Shown here: positions 44,611-54,237 of the stretch, in pieces
Numbering within the stretch: position 1 is the stretch's first letter
How the letters are laid out: the number at the start of each line of letters is the position of its first letter
From: Oscillatoriales cyanobacterium CG2_30_40_61
GTDB lineage: Bacteria; Cyanobacteriota; Cyanobacteriia; Cyanobacteriales; Microcoleaceae
Direction of reading: 5' to 3'
DNA length: 61,126 nucleotides
Assembly: GCA_001873365.1 (NCBI GenBank)
Contig: MNYZ01000071.1
Span: forward strand, 1-61,126
Program-made: the position numbers and the translations under genes
Notes under the pieces: generated by a model
The model's database searches: none
What the model saw: the letters and a program-made list of their open reading frames with translations, nothing else
What the model was told of the DNA's origin: nothing

Positions 44611-44991
44611 ATGGCATCTATATCTTCAGTTAAACCCGGTTTTGTTAACCTATCCCCCTTGGAATTTACTCAGTTATCTCATCCCCCCCTATTAATTGAT
44701 GTTCGCAGTCAATTCGAGTACGCAACGGGTCATGCTCCTGATGCAGTTAATCTGAGTTTACCTCGAATCTTGATGGCAAACATTTCTGGAATTAGTAACT
44801 GGATTTTACCCCAATGGTTTCGAGATTTATCCAAAGAGCAACCCATTGCTATTATTTGTTTAACATCTCACCGCAGTCCTATTGCTGCTGACTGTCTAGT
44901 TAAGTTAGGATTTGCCCAGATCTTTAATATTACTGGTGGCATGGTAGAATGGCAAAAATTGAAACTAGAAACCGTAAAAGGTAAAGATTAA
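44611..44991 (+). CDS. Cytoplasmic rhodanese
   Basis: 126 residues with LLIDVRSQFEYATGHAPDAVNLS and active loop CLTSHRS (C83). It has no signal peptide or membrane helix. It is the third stand-alone rhodanese domain of the island, with the YgaP-like and secreted forms covering the other compartments. Confidence 0.85.
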   Translation: MASISSVKPGFVNLSPLEFTQLSHPPLLIDVRSQFEYATGHAPDAVNLSLPRILMANISGISNWILPQWFRDLSKEQPIAIICLTSHRSPIAADCLVKLGFAQIFNITGGMVEWQKLKLETVKGKD

Positions 44992-45028
44992 AAGTCTATG
45001 GGGAGGTATTTTATCTCCCTGTATCCTT

Positions 45029-45553
45029 GTGGAGAAACCGCACCGAAAAGGACTCAATAACAATTCAGAATTTGTTAATCACACTCTTGATAAAACTATG
45101 TGGGCTAGTTCAATTACCGCTTACTTTCATTACTTAGGTTTTATGTTAGCTTTTGCGGCTCTCACCGTGGAGTTTTTTAACTTAAAAAAAGAAATGACCC
45201 TCGATGAAGCCAAAAAAGTTGCTTTTGCCGATGGCGCTTATGGTATAGCTGCGACGATAATTTTGATTACAGGAATATTAAGAGTGATCTACTTTGGGAA
45301 AGGTAGCGATTACTACCTAAATAATCCCTTCTTTCAGGCTAAAATGGCAGTATTTATCCTCGTTAGTTTGTTTTCATTGTATCCAACATTTACGTTTATT
45401 TTGTGGTTTAAAGACTTACAAAAAGGTCAAATTCCTAGCCTAGAGATTGCCAAATTCAATCAACTTGCTTGGCTGATTAAAGGGGAGTTAATCTGTTTTA
45501 CTGTCTTGCCACTATTAGCCGCCGTCATGGCGAGAATTAGCCAATGGAGTTAA
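45029..45553 (+). CDS. DUF2214 membrane protein
   Basis: Up to 174 residues. DUF2214 membrane helices (SSITAYFHYLGFMLAFAALTVEF, YGIAATIILITGILRVIYFGKG) with a conserved His. The ATG at 45098 (MWASSITAYFHY) gives the usual family N-terminus and may be the true start; the longer form starts at GTG 45029. It overlaps the methyltransferase gene by 10 bases. Confidence 0.75.
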   Translation: MEKPHRKGLNNNSEFVNHTLDKTMWASSITAYFHYLGFMLAFAALTVEFFNLKKEMTLDEAKKVAFADGAYGIAATIILITGILRVIYFGKGSDYYLNNPFFQAKMAVFILVSLFSLYPTFTFILWFKDLQKGQIPSLEIAKFNQLAWLIKGELICFTVLPLLAAVMARISQWS

Positions 45554-46245
45554 ATCAAAAAAGGATGAAATTTTCCAACTTATCTCAAATTCAAAAACGT
45601 CTATTTGCCTGGGGAATGTCAAAGGCAAATGCCACCGATGGTAGCGCCATAGAACTGATTGACTGCCCTGATTATTCCACCTTGGCAGAACTCAAACAAG
45701 GGCTGTTAGGATCTGTAGAAGGAAAAGTATTAGAAATTGGCCCGGGTGCTGGCTCGAACCTCTCCTATTACCCAAAAGATATTGATTGGATAGGGGTTGA
45801 ACCCAATCCTTTTATGCACCAGTATCTCGAACAAGAAGCAGATAGTCAAGGATTAAAAAAGATAAAATTATTCTCAGGAAGTGCTGAAAAATTACCCGTT
45901 GAAAATAATAGTATTGATATTGTAGTCAGTACCCATGTTCTCTGTTCCGTCAACAATATTGATCACAGTTTACAAGAAATTAAACGGATTCTCAAACCAG
46001 GCGGAAGTTTCATTTTTTTAGAACACGTTGCCGCCGAATGTTGTACTTGGACACGCCGAACTCAGGATGGTATTGAACCCTTATGGAAAGTTTTATTTGA
46101 TAACTGCCATCCTAACCGAAACACTTGGAATGCCTTAGAAAATGCTGGATTTGAGTCAGTCAATTATCAGCAATTCAGCCTATCAATTCCCATAGTTAGT
46201 CCTCATATTGCTGGAGTAGCTAAGAAGGAGAAAACCCTTGATTAA
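45544..46245 (+). CDS. METTL7-like SAM methyltransferase
   Basis: 233 residues. SAM-binding motif LEIGPGAGSNLSYYP, then VEPNPFMHQYL, and the post-motif STHVLCSVNNID and FLEHVAAE. The pattern resembles METTL7A/B (TMT1), which are thiol methyltransferases that act on hydrogen sulfide and alkyl thiols. In this island an H2S or thiol-methylating role is plausible, but small-molecule methyltransferases are easily misassigned. A second Met at 45565 is possible. Confidence 0.7.
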   Translation: MELNQKRMKFSNLSQIQKRLFAWGMSKANATDGSAIELIDCPDYSTLAELKQGLLGSVEGKVLEIGPGAGSNLSYYPKDIDWIGVEPNPFMHQYLEQEADSQGLKKIKLFSGSAEKLPVENNSIDIVVSTHVLCSVNNIDHSLQEIKRILKPGGSFIFLEHVAAECCTWTRRTQDGIEPLWKVLFDNCHPNRNTWNALENAGFESVNYQQFSLSIPIVSPHIAGVAKKEKTLD

Positions 46246-46271
46246 TCAACAATTTAAACGGAGTGAAAATT

Positions 46272-47273
46272 ATGCAGCTTTCCAAAAATAATCTCCAAGA
46301 TAAAGTAAATCAAGTCTACGATGTCATTGTTATTGGTGGCGGTGCCGGAGGACTTTCTGCTGGTATTTACTTACAACGCTATCGCCTTTCTAGCTTAATT
46401 ATTGATAAAGGCAAAGCTCGATCTTTTTGGATGCAAGAATTACACAATTATTTGGGCTTACCCACCGATACACCAGGACGAGTTTTATTGCAACGAGGAA
46501 AGGAACATTATGACAGTTTAAATGGTGATTTCCTTAATGGTTTTGTCGAAGACGTGACCGACGAGGGAGACACCTTTGCCATCCGCGTAAAAGTCGGTAG
46601 ACAAAATAGTATTGATGCTGTTTTTAGAGCTAAATATATCATTGCTGCAAGCGGAATCATTGACTATTTGCCGCCTTTAGATGACATGAGAAATGTTTAT
46701 GACTATGCGGGTTATAACCTGCACGTTTGTATGGTTTGTGATGGCTATGAAATGATTGATAAAAAATGCGGTTTCTTTGCTGGGAGTGAAGCAGCTATTG
46801 AAGAAATGGTATTTAATTTAAGTTGGTTTACACCCTATATTACTATTTTTACTCATGGAGTATTTACTATTAGCGAACCCCTAAAAACTAAACTGCGAGA
46901 ACACGGTTATCCGGTCATAGAAACACCCATTCAACAGTTTTTAGGAAAAAATCATCAAATGACAGGAGTTGAGTTAATAGATGGAACAATTATAGAGTTA
47001 GAAACAGGCTTAATTTCCATGGGTTCTCATTATCACAGTACCTATCTTAAAGAAATTAACCTAGAACTCCAAGGAAACAATTTACTTACTGATAAAATGT
47101 GCCGAACTTCTCACCCCAGAATTTTTGCAATCGGGGATTTAAAAGTAGGGTTAAATCAAGTTATAATAGCAGCAGGAGATGGCGCTTTAGCTTCTACGGC
47201 TATTTGGCGAGAAATTCGTCGAGAAGTAGGAGCCAGACCTTGGTTAGAAAATCTTTCTAATCCTATGGATTAG
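46272..47273 (+). CDS. Thioredoxin reductase-like flavoprotein
   Basis: 333 residues. FAD motif GGGAGGLSAGIYL, redox CxxC in HVCMVCDGYEM, and the C-terminal IFAIGDLKVGLNQVIIAAGDGALAS are TrxR-like. The central NAD(P)H motif is degenerate (FFAGSEAAIEE), so it may use ferredoxin or another donor. The ATG at 46272 fits the CGGAGTG ribosome site better than a GTG at 46263. Confidence 0.85.
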   Translation: MQLSKNNLQDKVNQVYDVIVIGGGAGGLSAGIYLQRYRLSSLIIDKGKARSFWMQELHNYLGLPTDTPGRVLLQRGKEHYDSLNGDFLNGFVEDVTDEGDTFAIRVKVGRQNSIDAVFRAKYIIAASGIIDYLPPLDDMRNVYDYAGYNLHVCMVCDGYEMIDKKCGFFAGSEAAIEEMVFNLSWFTPYITIFTHGVFTISEPLKTKLREHGYPVIETPIQQFLGKNHQMTGVELIDGTIIELETGLISMGSHYHSTYLKEINLELQGNNLLTDKMCRTSHPRIFAIGDLKVGLNQVIIAAGDGALASTAIWREIRREVGARPWLENLSNPMD

Positions 47274-47335
47274 GGCTGAAGATATTGGCGATCGCTAAAC
47301 CATTAAAAAACCCCAAATTATAACTAATATATCTG

Positions 47336-48163
47336 ATGAAAAATTCGTTTTTGATTACTATTTTAGTAGAAAATACCGCCACTGGTAGAGGGTTATTAGG
47401 CGAACATGGACTATCTTATCTTATAGAAACAGGTGAGTCCCGAATTTTATTCGATACCGGACAGGGATTAGTATTAAAACATAATGCTCAACAGTTGGGA
47501 ATTTCTTTACAAAATTTAGATGCTGTTGTTCTCAGTCATGGTCATTACGATCATGCCGGGGGTTTAATCCAAGTACTAGAAGAATGTAATTCTACCAAAT
47601 TATTCCTACATCCATCCGCACTACAACCAAAATTTAGTAATCGAGGAGAAATTGGTTCTCCAATTCAGGATAAAGAACTGCTAACCCAGAAATTTAGTCA
47701 GTTAATTTGGACAGATAAACCCACAGAAATTATCCCTGGAGTATCCGTAACTGGTACAATTCCTAGGGTTAATTCCTGGGAGGATACAGGAGGTAATTTT
47801 TGGCAAGATTCCCAACATGATCAAGTTGATTTAATCTTAGACGATCAAGCATTATTTATTGATACACCCGAAGGTTTAGTGGTAATTTTAGGTTGCGCTC
47901 ATGCTGGGGTTATTAACACCTTAAACTATATTACAAAACTGACTGGAAAAGAAAAAGTTTATGCTATAATTGGGGGAATGCACCTGTTAAATGCCAGTAG
48001 AGAGCGCCTGCAAGCAACGGTAGAAACCTTGAACCAATATCAAGTGCAAATCATCGGTGCTAACCACTGTACAGGAATGACAGCCCTAGCTTTTTTATGG
48101 CATCATTTATTAGGAAAATGTATCAGTTGCTCCGTTGGTACTCGCTTAAAATTTGGTTTTTAA
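47336..48163 (+). CDS. MBL-fold metallo-hydrolase
   Basis: 275 residues with the metal motif SHGHYDHAGG, a downstream LGCAHAG and GANHCTG. It resembles the archaeal MJ0301/dihydropterin-phosphate-synthase-like MBL group. The reaction is unknown. It closes the sulfur island; the next gene is on the opposite strand. Confidence 0.8.
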   Translation: MKNSFLITILVENTATGRGLLGEHGLSYLIETGESRILFDTGQGLVLKHNAQQLGISLQNLDAVVLSHGHYDHAGGLIQVLEECNSTKLFLHPSALQPKFSNRGEIGSPIQDKELLTQKFSQLIWTDKPTEIIPGVSVTGTIPRVNSWEDTGGNFWQDSQHDQVDLILDDQALFIDTPEGLVVILGCAHAGVINTLNYITKLTGKEKVYAIIGGMHLLNASRERLQATVETLNQYQVQIIGANHCTGMTALAFLWHHLLGKCISCSVGTRLKFGF

Positions 48164-48181
48164 CTAAAAAAAATAATTAAT

Positions 48182-49687
48182 TTAGTTGTTCAACTTTTGA
48201 TCTAGTTTAGGAAAACCTCCTTTTTGATAAATAGCAATTTGTTCAGGGGTTTGTAAATCCATAAAATCCGCCAACTCGCTATAAGTAATACATTGGACTT
48301 CTGGTTTGCCACAAACCGCCTCAGCAAAGCGAAATAGTGCATTCCAATAAGCCCCTTTATTCCAAGCTGAAAAGTGATGACCAATATGCACCGGAGCGCG
48401 GTTGCCAGAATAGTTACTTTGGAAATATTTTAAATAAGTTTGAAAAGTATCTTCTTCGTAGCGCTTGGCATGACTAGGGTTAGGTTTTGCCTGAGAATGG
48501 AGATAGTAAAAGTTATAATCCATTGATAGAACATTTTTGCGGGTAATTGCCGTAGTTAAAGAAGCCAGGGGAAAATTCCAAATCCCATTTTCTAGTTTCG
48601 GCCAGTAATTTGCTGATGCCACTTTGCTAGTATCATAGCGAAACCCTTCTTTCTTCAAGGTTTTGTATAAACCCGGACTCTGACCCAACTCAGGGGCGCG
48701 AAAGCCTTGAATGGCGCCGCGGTCAAAGGCAAAAGTACCCTTCAAACCATTGATTTTATAGGCATCAAAAATAAACTGATCAAAATATTCAAACTCCTTT
48801 GTCCAGTCCGCCTCACTCCAGCGACTACCATCAAAGTGACCCACCCCATGGGAACCAATTTCATGACCCTCTTGGTATGCTTGATTTAACTGTTCCAGGC
48901 GGAGATTAATCTCTTGCTTAGTGCCACCCCAACCAATGGCAGACCGTCCCTGACCCTTGCCCCCAGGGGGTTTATACAGGTTACGTTTCTCATTATTCAC
49001 AAAATAAACCCCGCTAATAAAATAGGTAAAGTGAACCGGGATATTTTTTTTCGCCAGACTTTGAGTAAAGTTGCGAGATTTTTTCCAAGATTCTAGGGAA
49101 TAGGAGCCATCAAAAGCCATTAGCACAAACTGAGGAGGACGACTTGCCACCGGGTTTTGCTCCTGAATTAATTTATACAGCAAGGCGGAACTCCAGCGAG
49201 TTGACCCGCAAGCATCACCCCCATCAGCATCCTTACAGGCGGCAACAAGTTCTTGGGAAAAAGGCCCTAACGCTTCCTTTCCCTCCACACAGTAACCCAA
49301 AATTCGATTCAGGCGACTTCCCCGGGGACAACGGCCCTCTCCATAGGCTTTGATAAATAAGGGTTCTGGCCATTCCTGGGTATTACAAACCTTGCCACCC
49401 TCTAAGTCGCGGCATTTTTGCAACATTCCCTGGGTAAACGGCCCCAAAGCGTTTTCGCCGTTAGAATAGAAATAACCTCCTAAACTATTAACGGGCTTTT
49501 CTAGGATGGGTTTTGGGGTTTCGGAGACTGCTGACTTGGACTGTTCAGTAGGTGAAACCAGCGAGGAGGGCTTGGCGCAACCCCAGAATATTAAGGATGA
49601 ACTGAGATAAATGCAGGTTCGATAAAACCATTTTGAAGTTTTTAACACAATGCTCCACTTCTTCAATAAACTACCAAATTCTACCAT
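48182..49687 (-). CDS. Lipoprotein with polysaccharide deacetylase-like domain
   Basis: 501 residues. A hydrophobic N-terminus with lipobox-like IFWGCAK suggests a lipoprotein. Two repeated Cys-containing segments (ENALGPFTQGMLQKCRD, KEALGPFSQELVAACKD) precede a polysaccharide-deacetylase-type fold (VLMAFDGSYSLESWKK, GHEIGSHGVGHFDGSRW, IGHHFSAWNKG). It probably acts on cell-envelope or extracellular polysaccharide. The GSHGVGH histidines support metal binding. Confidence 0.82.
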   Translation of the reverse strand: MVEFGSLLKKWSIVLKTSKWFYRTCIYLSSSLIFWGCAKPSSLVSPTEQSKSAVSETPKPILEKPVNSLGGYFYSNGENALGPFTQGMLQKCRDLEGGKVCNTQEWPEPLFIKAYGEGRCPRGSRLNRILGYCVEGKEALGPFSQELVAACKDADGGDACGSTRWSSALLYKLIQEQNPVASRPPQFVLMAFDGSYSLESWKKSRNFTQSLAKKNIPVHFTYFISGVYFVNNEKRNLYKPPGGKGQGRSAIGWGGTKQEINLRLEQLNQAYQEGHEIGSHGVGHFDGSRWSEADWTKEFEYFDQFIFDAYKINGLKGTFAFDRGAIQGFRAPELGQSPGLYKTLKKEGFRYDTSKVASANYWPKLENGIWNFPLASLTTAITRKNVLSMDYNFYYLHSQAKPNPSHAKRYEEDTFQTYLKYFQSNYSGNRAPVHIGHHFSAWNKGAYWNALFRFAEAVCGKPEVQCITYSELADFMDLQTPEQIAIYQKGGFPKLDQKLNN

Positions 49688-49811
49688 TCGTAGTAAGCCC
49701 GACCGGGCTTAGATTAGAGGCGTGATAGATACGGCATTTATTAACTCTATATAGCGATAAATTATGCAATTTGTTAGACTTATGTAGATAAGAGAAAGGG
49801 AGTCAAACAAA

Positions 49812-50300
49812 ATGACAACTATTCAATCAACGACAACTGCAATAACATCCCTTTATGACCAGGATTTTTATCTGTGGTTACAGACAACTATCAATGTATT
49901 AAAACAGGGAAAATTTGCCGAAGTAGATTTAGAGAACTTACTAGAGGAACTGGAAAGTATGGGGAGAAGTGAGAAAAATGCTTTAAAAAGTAATCTAAGA
50001 ATACTTGTCATGCACTTACTCAAGTATAAATATCAGCCGGAAAAACGAACAAATAGTTGGCGTTACACCATTACAGAACATCGTCAACGTCTCCAAGATA
50101 CCTTGAAAACCAGTCCGAGTTTATATCGTTTTTTTGAAGAGATTTTTAATGAATCTTATCAAAATGCAAGAAAATTAGCCTCCGATGAAACAGGTTTATC
50201 AATTAATGAATTTACCCCAGAGTCTCCCTTTACAGTAGAAGAAGTTCTTAATCCTGATTTTTTACCCCCCGATCATAATCCTTCCGAAAACATTGAATAG
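49812..50300 (+). CDS. DUF29 domain protein
   Basis: 162 residues; paralogue of the DUF29 protein at 5337-5801 with LYDQDFYLWLQTTINVLK, NLLEELESMGRSEKNALKS, HLLKYKYQPEKR and FLPPD. Function of the family is not established. An AGAAAGGGAG ribosome site precedes it. Confidence 0.85.
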   Translation: MTTIQSTTTAITSLYDQDFYLWLQTTINVLKQGKFAEVDLENLLEELESMGRSEKNALKSNLRILVMHLLKYKYQPEKRTNSWRYTITEHRQRLQDTLKTSPSLYRFFEEIFNESYQNARKLASDETGLSINEFTPESPFTVEEVLNPDFLPPDHNPSENIE

Positions 50301-50352
50301 ATTAGAAACTCGGTTTCTCCAATAAAGCGGTTTTCTAGGCTTCAGTTTCTCG

Positions 50353-50838
50353 TTAAACAACCTCAAAACTTTGATAAAATATTTGCCAATTGTCTTGCTG
50401 TTCCAATTGTTCAAATAACTCCTTAATTCGTTCAGCATTCCATTCGGGTAATGCTTCTTCTTGCTTTGGAATCAACCAAGGTAAATTCAAAGGTTTCTCT
50501 ACCGCAATGGCTAAAAATTCCTCCTTTCCCATTTCCTCAAATATAAACTTTTGCCCCGTCTGATCTGCAAAAGAATCCTTTTGAGGTAATAAAATCGGAG
50601 GTTTGTCGATCATTGAATTCCTGGCATAACCAAAAGACGGACAAAGTAAATATTTCCCCTGTTGGCTCCTATTAAATAATAGTAACTGATAATTAGAATA
50701 TTCTAAATCAATCCGCATCCAAAGCAACTGATTAGCAGGAATAGTTGGCGGAATTTCCGGTACAGAAGGCGGCGGAAGTCGTAAACTGGGGGCTTTAGTT
50801 CCCCCTGGAAATGAGAAACAGGGTTTCTGAAACCTCTA
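50353..50838 (-). pseudogene. 5'-truncated DUF4384-like gene remnant
   Basis: The last 124 codons have a DUF4384-like pattern (LLFNRSQQGKYLLCPSF, EEFLAIAVEKPL). The frame continues upstream without a start through a Pro-rich stretch (LRLPPPSVPEIPPTIPANQ) to a stop near 50838. A MITE-like AAACAGGGTTT palindrome lies at the break. It looks like the 3' end of a larger protein. Confidence 0.6.
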
Positions 50839-51355
50839 TTTTAAGATAACACATTCTTATAAATATACAACCCATAAAGTCTGCTAACTATTTCAACTAT
50901 TTCAGTTATTTCAACTATAAAAACTATATCTTAAACAAAATAACTATGTTACTCCTCTTGTCAACTTTATCAACTTTTTTACTATGAAGACATCAAGGAA
51001 TAAATCCTGATTAATTAACAAAAAGATAGAGCAACAATTATGGATACCTTCAAAAATTATCTGAACACCGACAAACACAGAACAATTTTAAGGGAAAATA
51101 ATCTTATTTCCCTTGTAGTAAGCCCTTCAGGGCTTTAGGGGTTTAGGTCTAACTCACCGAACCCCTACTTTAACCTAAAGGGTTTGAGTCATGAGGGACT
51201 CACTACGAGGTTTGAGTCCAGGGCTTTGAGTCCTGAAGGACTCACTACGAAATGTTAAATTATTATTAAATTTTCTGTTTAATCACTATATGGTTATACA
51301 ATCTACATTGCTTCGCAAGTCTGGAAACAAACAGAACGTTTCAGGAGGAAAGCAA
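50839..51355. other. Repeat-rich intergenic region
   Basis: No gene. It has short direct repeats (TTTCAACTAT, 50885-50925) and several small palindromes (GCCCTTCAGGGC near 51123) with repeated GAGTC..GACTCACTACGA units at 51195-51255. These look like dispersed repeats. Confidence 0.55.
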
Positions 51356-51792
51356 ATGCGGATCATGTTGATTCAGCCCAATTATCATTCCGGGGGCGCT
51401 GAAATTGCCGGAAATTGGCCCCCTAGTTGGGTTCCCTATGTCGGGGGTGCGTTGAAAACCGCCGGGTTTACCGATATTGAGTTTGTCGATGCCATGACTA
51501 ACTTTATTGAGGATGAAGAATTAGCCCAAATTATTCAAGATCGTCAACCGGATATTGTGCTGGCACCGGCCATTACTCCGATGATTTATAAGTCTCAAAA
51601 TACTCTCAAAATTGTTAAACAAATTTGCCCGAATGCTAAGGCAATTATGGGCGGGTTTCCCCCGACTTATCTGTATCGAGAAGTATTGAATGAGGCTCCT
51701 TGGGTTGATTATATTTTCGGGGGTAAAGAGAAGAAATTACGGTTAATTTATTAAATACGATCGCTAATAATGATCATACAATTGAAACATAA
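51356..51792 (+). pseudogene. bchE: Truncated, frameshifted BchE-type radical SAM gene
   Basis: Start ATG 51356 is supported by TCAGGAGGAAAGCAA. The translation MRIMLIQPNYHSGGAEIAGN and the block FVDAMTNFIEDEEL match the cobalamin-binding N-terminus of the anaerobic Mg-protoporphyrin IX ester cyclase BchE. Near 51725-51735 a one-base change shifts the frame; in the other frame EITVNLLNTIANNDHTIE continues the family pattern to 51789. The radical SAM domain and its CxxxCxxC are absent. It cannot be functional. Confidence 0.75.
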
Positions 51793-52333
51793 ACCCCCCG
51801 TAGAGATTGAGTTTTTTGATACAATTTCTGCCTGGGGTGTAACTCATGATTTATCCGAATGTGAAAGTTATCCTAAAATTCAACAAAAACATGATACAAT
51901 TCAGGTGGCTATTATTGAAGATAACGAGGAAACCCGCCTGAACCTAAGAAAAAATTTGCGATCGCCACCCGGAATCGAAGTCGCCAGCGAAGCTACCAAT
52001 GCCGAAACCGGCTTGGTGTTACTAGAATCGATTGATGTTGATGTGGCGGTTGTCGATAGCACCCTACCCAATATGAATTTGGTCAAGTTTATCCGCATGG
52101 TAACGAAGGTTCAGGCGGGTTCCTATGTGATTCCATCCAAGATTTTAGTTTTGGCGATGCCTGACCAAGAATCAATATTATCAGAGGCTTTATCGGTAGG
52201 AGCAAATGGGTTTTGCTTGAAGGATTCACCGATTTAAAAATTGGCAAATGCGGTGCAAATGATCCATAATCAAGGGAGTTATCAAGATCCGGCAATTGCC
52301 CCTTTAATCTTAACACCAATAACCCCAGGATAA
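51770..52333 (+). pseudogene. Response regulator remnant with a nonsense codon
   Basis: A receiver domain is recognisable (VAIIEDNEETRLNL, DVAVVDSTLPNMN, KILVLAMPDQESIL, GANGFCLKDSPI). A TAA at 52235-52237 interrupts it; in frame after it KLANAVQMIHNQGSYQDPAIAP continues the normal LuxR-type regulator sequence. The DNA-binding domain is missing. The N-terminal ~45 residues lie in the junction with the bchE remnant. Confidence 0.7.
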
Positions 52334-52528
52334 ATTTTGATTTTAATCTGAACTAAGGAAATAGATTAATTCATGGGATTTCTTTAGTAAAGGACAGCAA
52401 AATAGGTGAATATTTAATCTAAAATTTTCACAGGCAGGGTAGGGTTTACAAAAATTTATGTTATCCTACAATCAACCGAGATTACCCCGCATCGATTGAT
52501 CAAACATTATTAGATTGAGGAAATTTTC
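52334..52528. other. Upstream region of desC
   Basis: 195 bases with no gene between the response-regulator remnant and desC. A purine-rich GAGGAAATTTTC precedes the desC ATG. I see no other structure. Confidence 0.4.
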
Positions 52529-53377
52529 ATGACATCTCAAGTCGCAACTTCGCCGGAAAATGAACCCAAATTAAGTGGTTTAACAGTTGCGTTTTTCAGT
52601 ATTATCCATTTGCTGGCTTTATTAGCACCTTGGTTTTTTTCTTGGTCAGCGTTAGGAATTACGATATTTCTACACTGGTTTTTTGGCAGTATTGGAATTT
52701 GTTTAGGCTACCATCGTTTATTAAGTCATCGCAGTTTTAAAGTTCCTCAATGGTTAGAGTATGGGATTACTTTAATTGGTGTCTGTGCGTTACAAGGAGG
52801 GCCGATTTTTTGGATCGCCGGACATCGTTTGCACCATGCCCATACCGAACATGAAGATAAAGATCCCTACTCTGCAAAACGGGGATTTTGGTGGAGTCAC
52901 ATGATGTGGATTTTCTATCCCCGTGCATCCTTTTTTGATGCTGAACATTACAAACGATTTGCCCCAGATTTAGCGCGAGATCCCTTTTATTGTTGGTTAG
53001 ATCGCTATCATCTGTTAATGCAAATTCCCGTGGCTTTACTGCTTTATGCCATTGGGGGTTGGTCATGGGTGATTTATGGAGTCTTTGTCCGGGCTGTGGT
53101 GTTGTGGCATAGTACCTGGTTGATTAATTCTGTCACCCATATGTGGGGATACCGCACCTTTGACACCGATGATAATTCTCGGAATCTTTGGTGGGCGGCA
53201 ATTTTCACCTACGGGGAAGGCTGGCATAATAACCATCACGCCTATCCTAATGTAGCTAAAGCAGGTTGGAAATGGTGGGAACTCGATATGACTTGGTGGT
53301 CAATTTGGGTTCTCAAAACCTTGGGTCTGGCCCAGAAAGTGGTGATGCCCCCGACTCAACGGGCGACGCAAGCCTAA
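52529..53377 (+). CDS. desC: Acyl-lipid Delta-9 desaturase
   Basis: 282 residues with the three His boxes HRLLSH, HRLHHAH and HNNHHAYP, and four hydrophobic segments. It introduces the first double bond in membrane fatty acids. It has its own terminator (53424-53464). Confidence 0.93.
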   Translation: MTSQVATSPENEPKLSGLTVAFFSIIHLLALLAPWFFSWSALGITIFLHWFFGSIGICLGYHRLLSHRSFKVPQWLEYGITLIGVCALQGGPIFWIAGHRLHHAHTEHEDKDPYSAKRGFWWSHMMWIFYPRASFFDAEHYKRFAPDLARDPFYCWLDRYHLLMQIPVALLLYAIGGWSWVIYGVFVRAVVLWHSTWLINSVTHMWGYRTFDTDDNSRNLWWAAIFTYGEGWHNNHHAYPNVAKAGWKWWELDMTWWSIWVLKTLGLAQKVVMPPTQRATQA

Positions 53378-53423
53378 ATTAACTTTTAAGTATTTGGGGA
53401 TAATTCATCAATTACCCCTACAT

Positions 53424-53464
53424 AAACCCGCCCCCGAAAACAGTTATCGGATGGGCGGGTTTTT
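53424..53464 (+). terminator. Rho-independent terminator of desC
   Basis: Stem ACCCGCCC (53426-53433) / GGGCGGGT (53453-53460), extended by A/T pairs, followed by TTTT. It can work in both directions. Confidence 0.8.
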
Positions 53465-53494
53465 CATGGTTATCAGAAAACTGGAGGTTAGGGG

Positions 53495-54208
53495 TTAGGC
53501 TGCGATCGCTTCTTCATAAACCATAAAGCTCTTTTTAGTTACGCCACAAATCGGACAATGCCAATCTTCGGGAATGGCTTCAAAGGGTGTTCCGGGGGCA
53601 ATGCCAGAATCAGGATCACCCGCAACGGGATCGTAAATCATCGAACATTGGCGACAAATCCATTTTTGAGTTTGAGGATCGGAACTCGCGGATTTGGGGG
53701 TAGCAGCCTCGCCATGTAAGGTGTTCAGGGCTTCTGTATATTGGTTGGCGTGATGATGTTCAATCGGAACTAATAGGCCAAAGTTAGAGGCGGCTTTGCG
53801 GAAGATTCCGGCGTGTTCCCGGGACTCAGCCTCTTGTTCTTCAAATTCACTCACCGCCTGCTCATCCCGGTCTACTCGGGCTTGGGCCGCAAATTCGGGG
53901 TACATGGTGGTGTATTCGTAGGTTTCCCCTTCAATCGCCAACTCCAAACACCGGGCGGCGATTTTTTTCTTTTCTTCGTCGGATAGGGCTTCGGGCTCAG
54001 TGACGACTAATTCAGGATGCAGGAGGCGGAAATGGGCAAAGGCGTGTTCTGTTTCTTGATTGGCGGTTTCCCGAAACAGTTTGGACAAATCCCCCAGCCC
54101 AAGTTTTTTTGTGACTTCTGCGAAAAACAGATATTTGCGGTTAGCCATCGACTCTCCACCGAAGGCGGCTTCGATATTTTTGGCGGTTTCTGCGTTGGAT
54201 AAGTCCAT
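53495..54208 (-). CDS. rbr: Rubrerythrin
   Basis: 237 residues. The N-terminal ferritin-like diiron domain has FGGESMANRKYLFFAE and ANQETEHAFAHF; the C-terminal rubredoxin domain has ICRQCSMIYDP and WHCPICG. It reduces hydrogen peroxide. It is divergent from a perR/fur-family gene with an operator-like dyad between, fitting peroxide-responsive control. Confidence 0.93.
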   Translation of the reverse strand: MDLSNAETAKNIEAAFGGESMANRKYLFFAEVTKKLGLGDLSKLFRETANQETEHAFAHFRLLHPELVVTEPEALSDEEKKKIAARCLELAIEGETYEYTTMYPEFAAQARVDRDEQAVSEFEEQEAESREHAGIFRKAASNFGLLVPIEHHHANQYTEALNTLHGEAATPKSASSDPQTQKWICRQCSMIYDPVAGDPDSGIAPGTPFEAIPEDWHCPICGVTKKSFMVYEEAIAA

Positions 54209-54237
54209 TGTGTCTCCTCTTGTTGATCTCGTTATAT

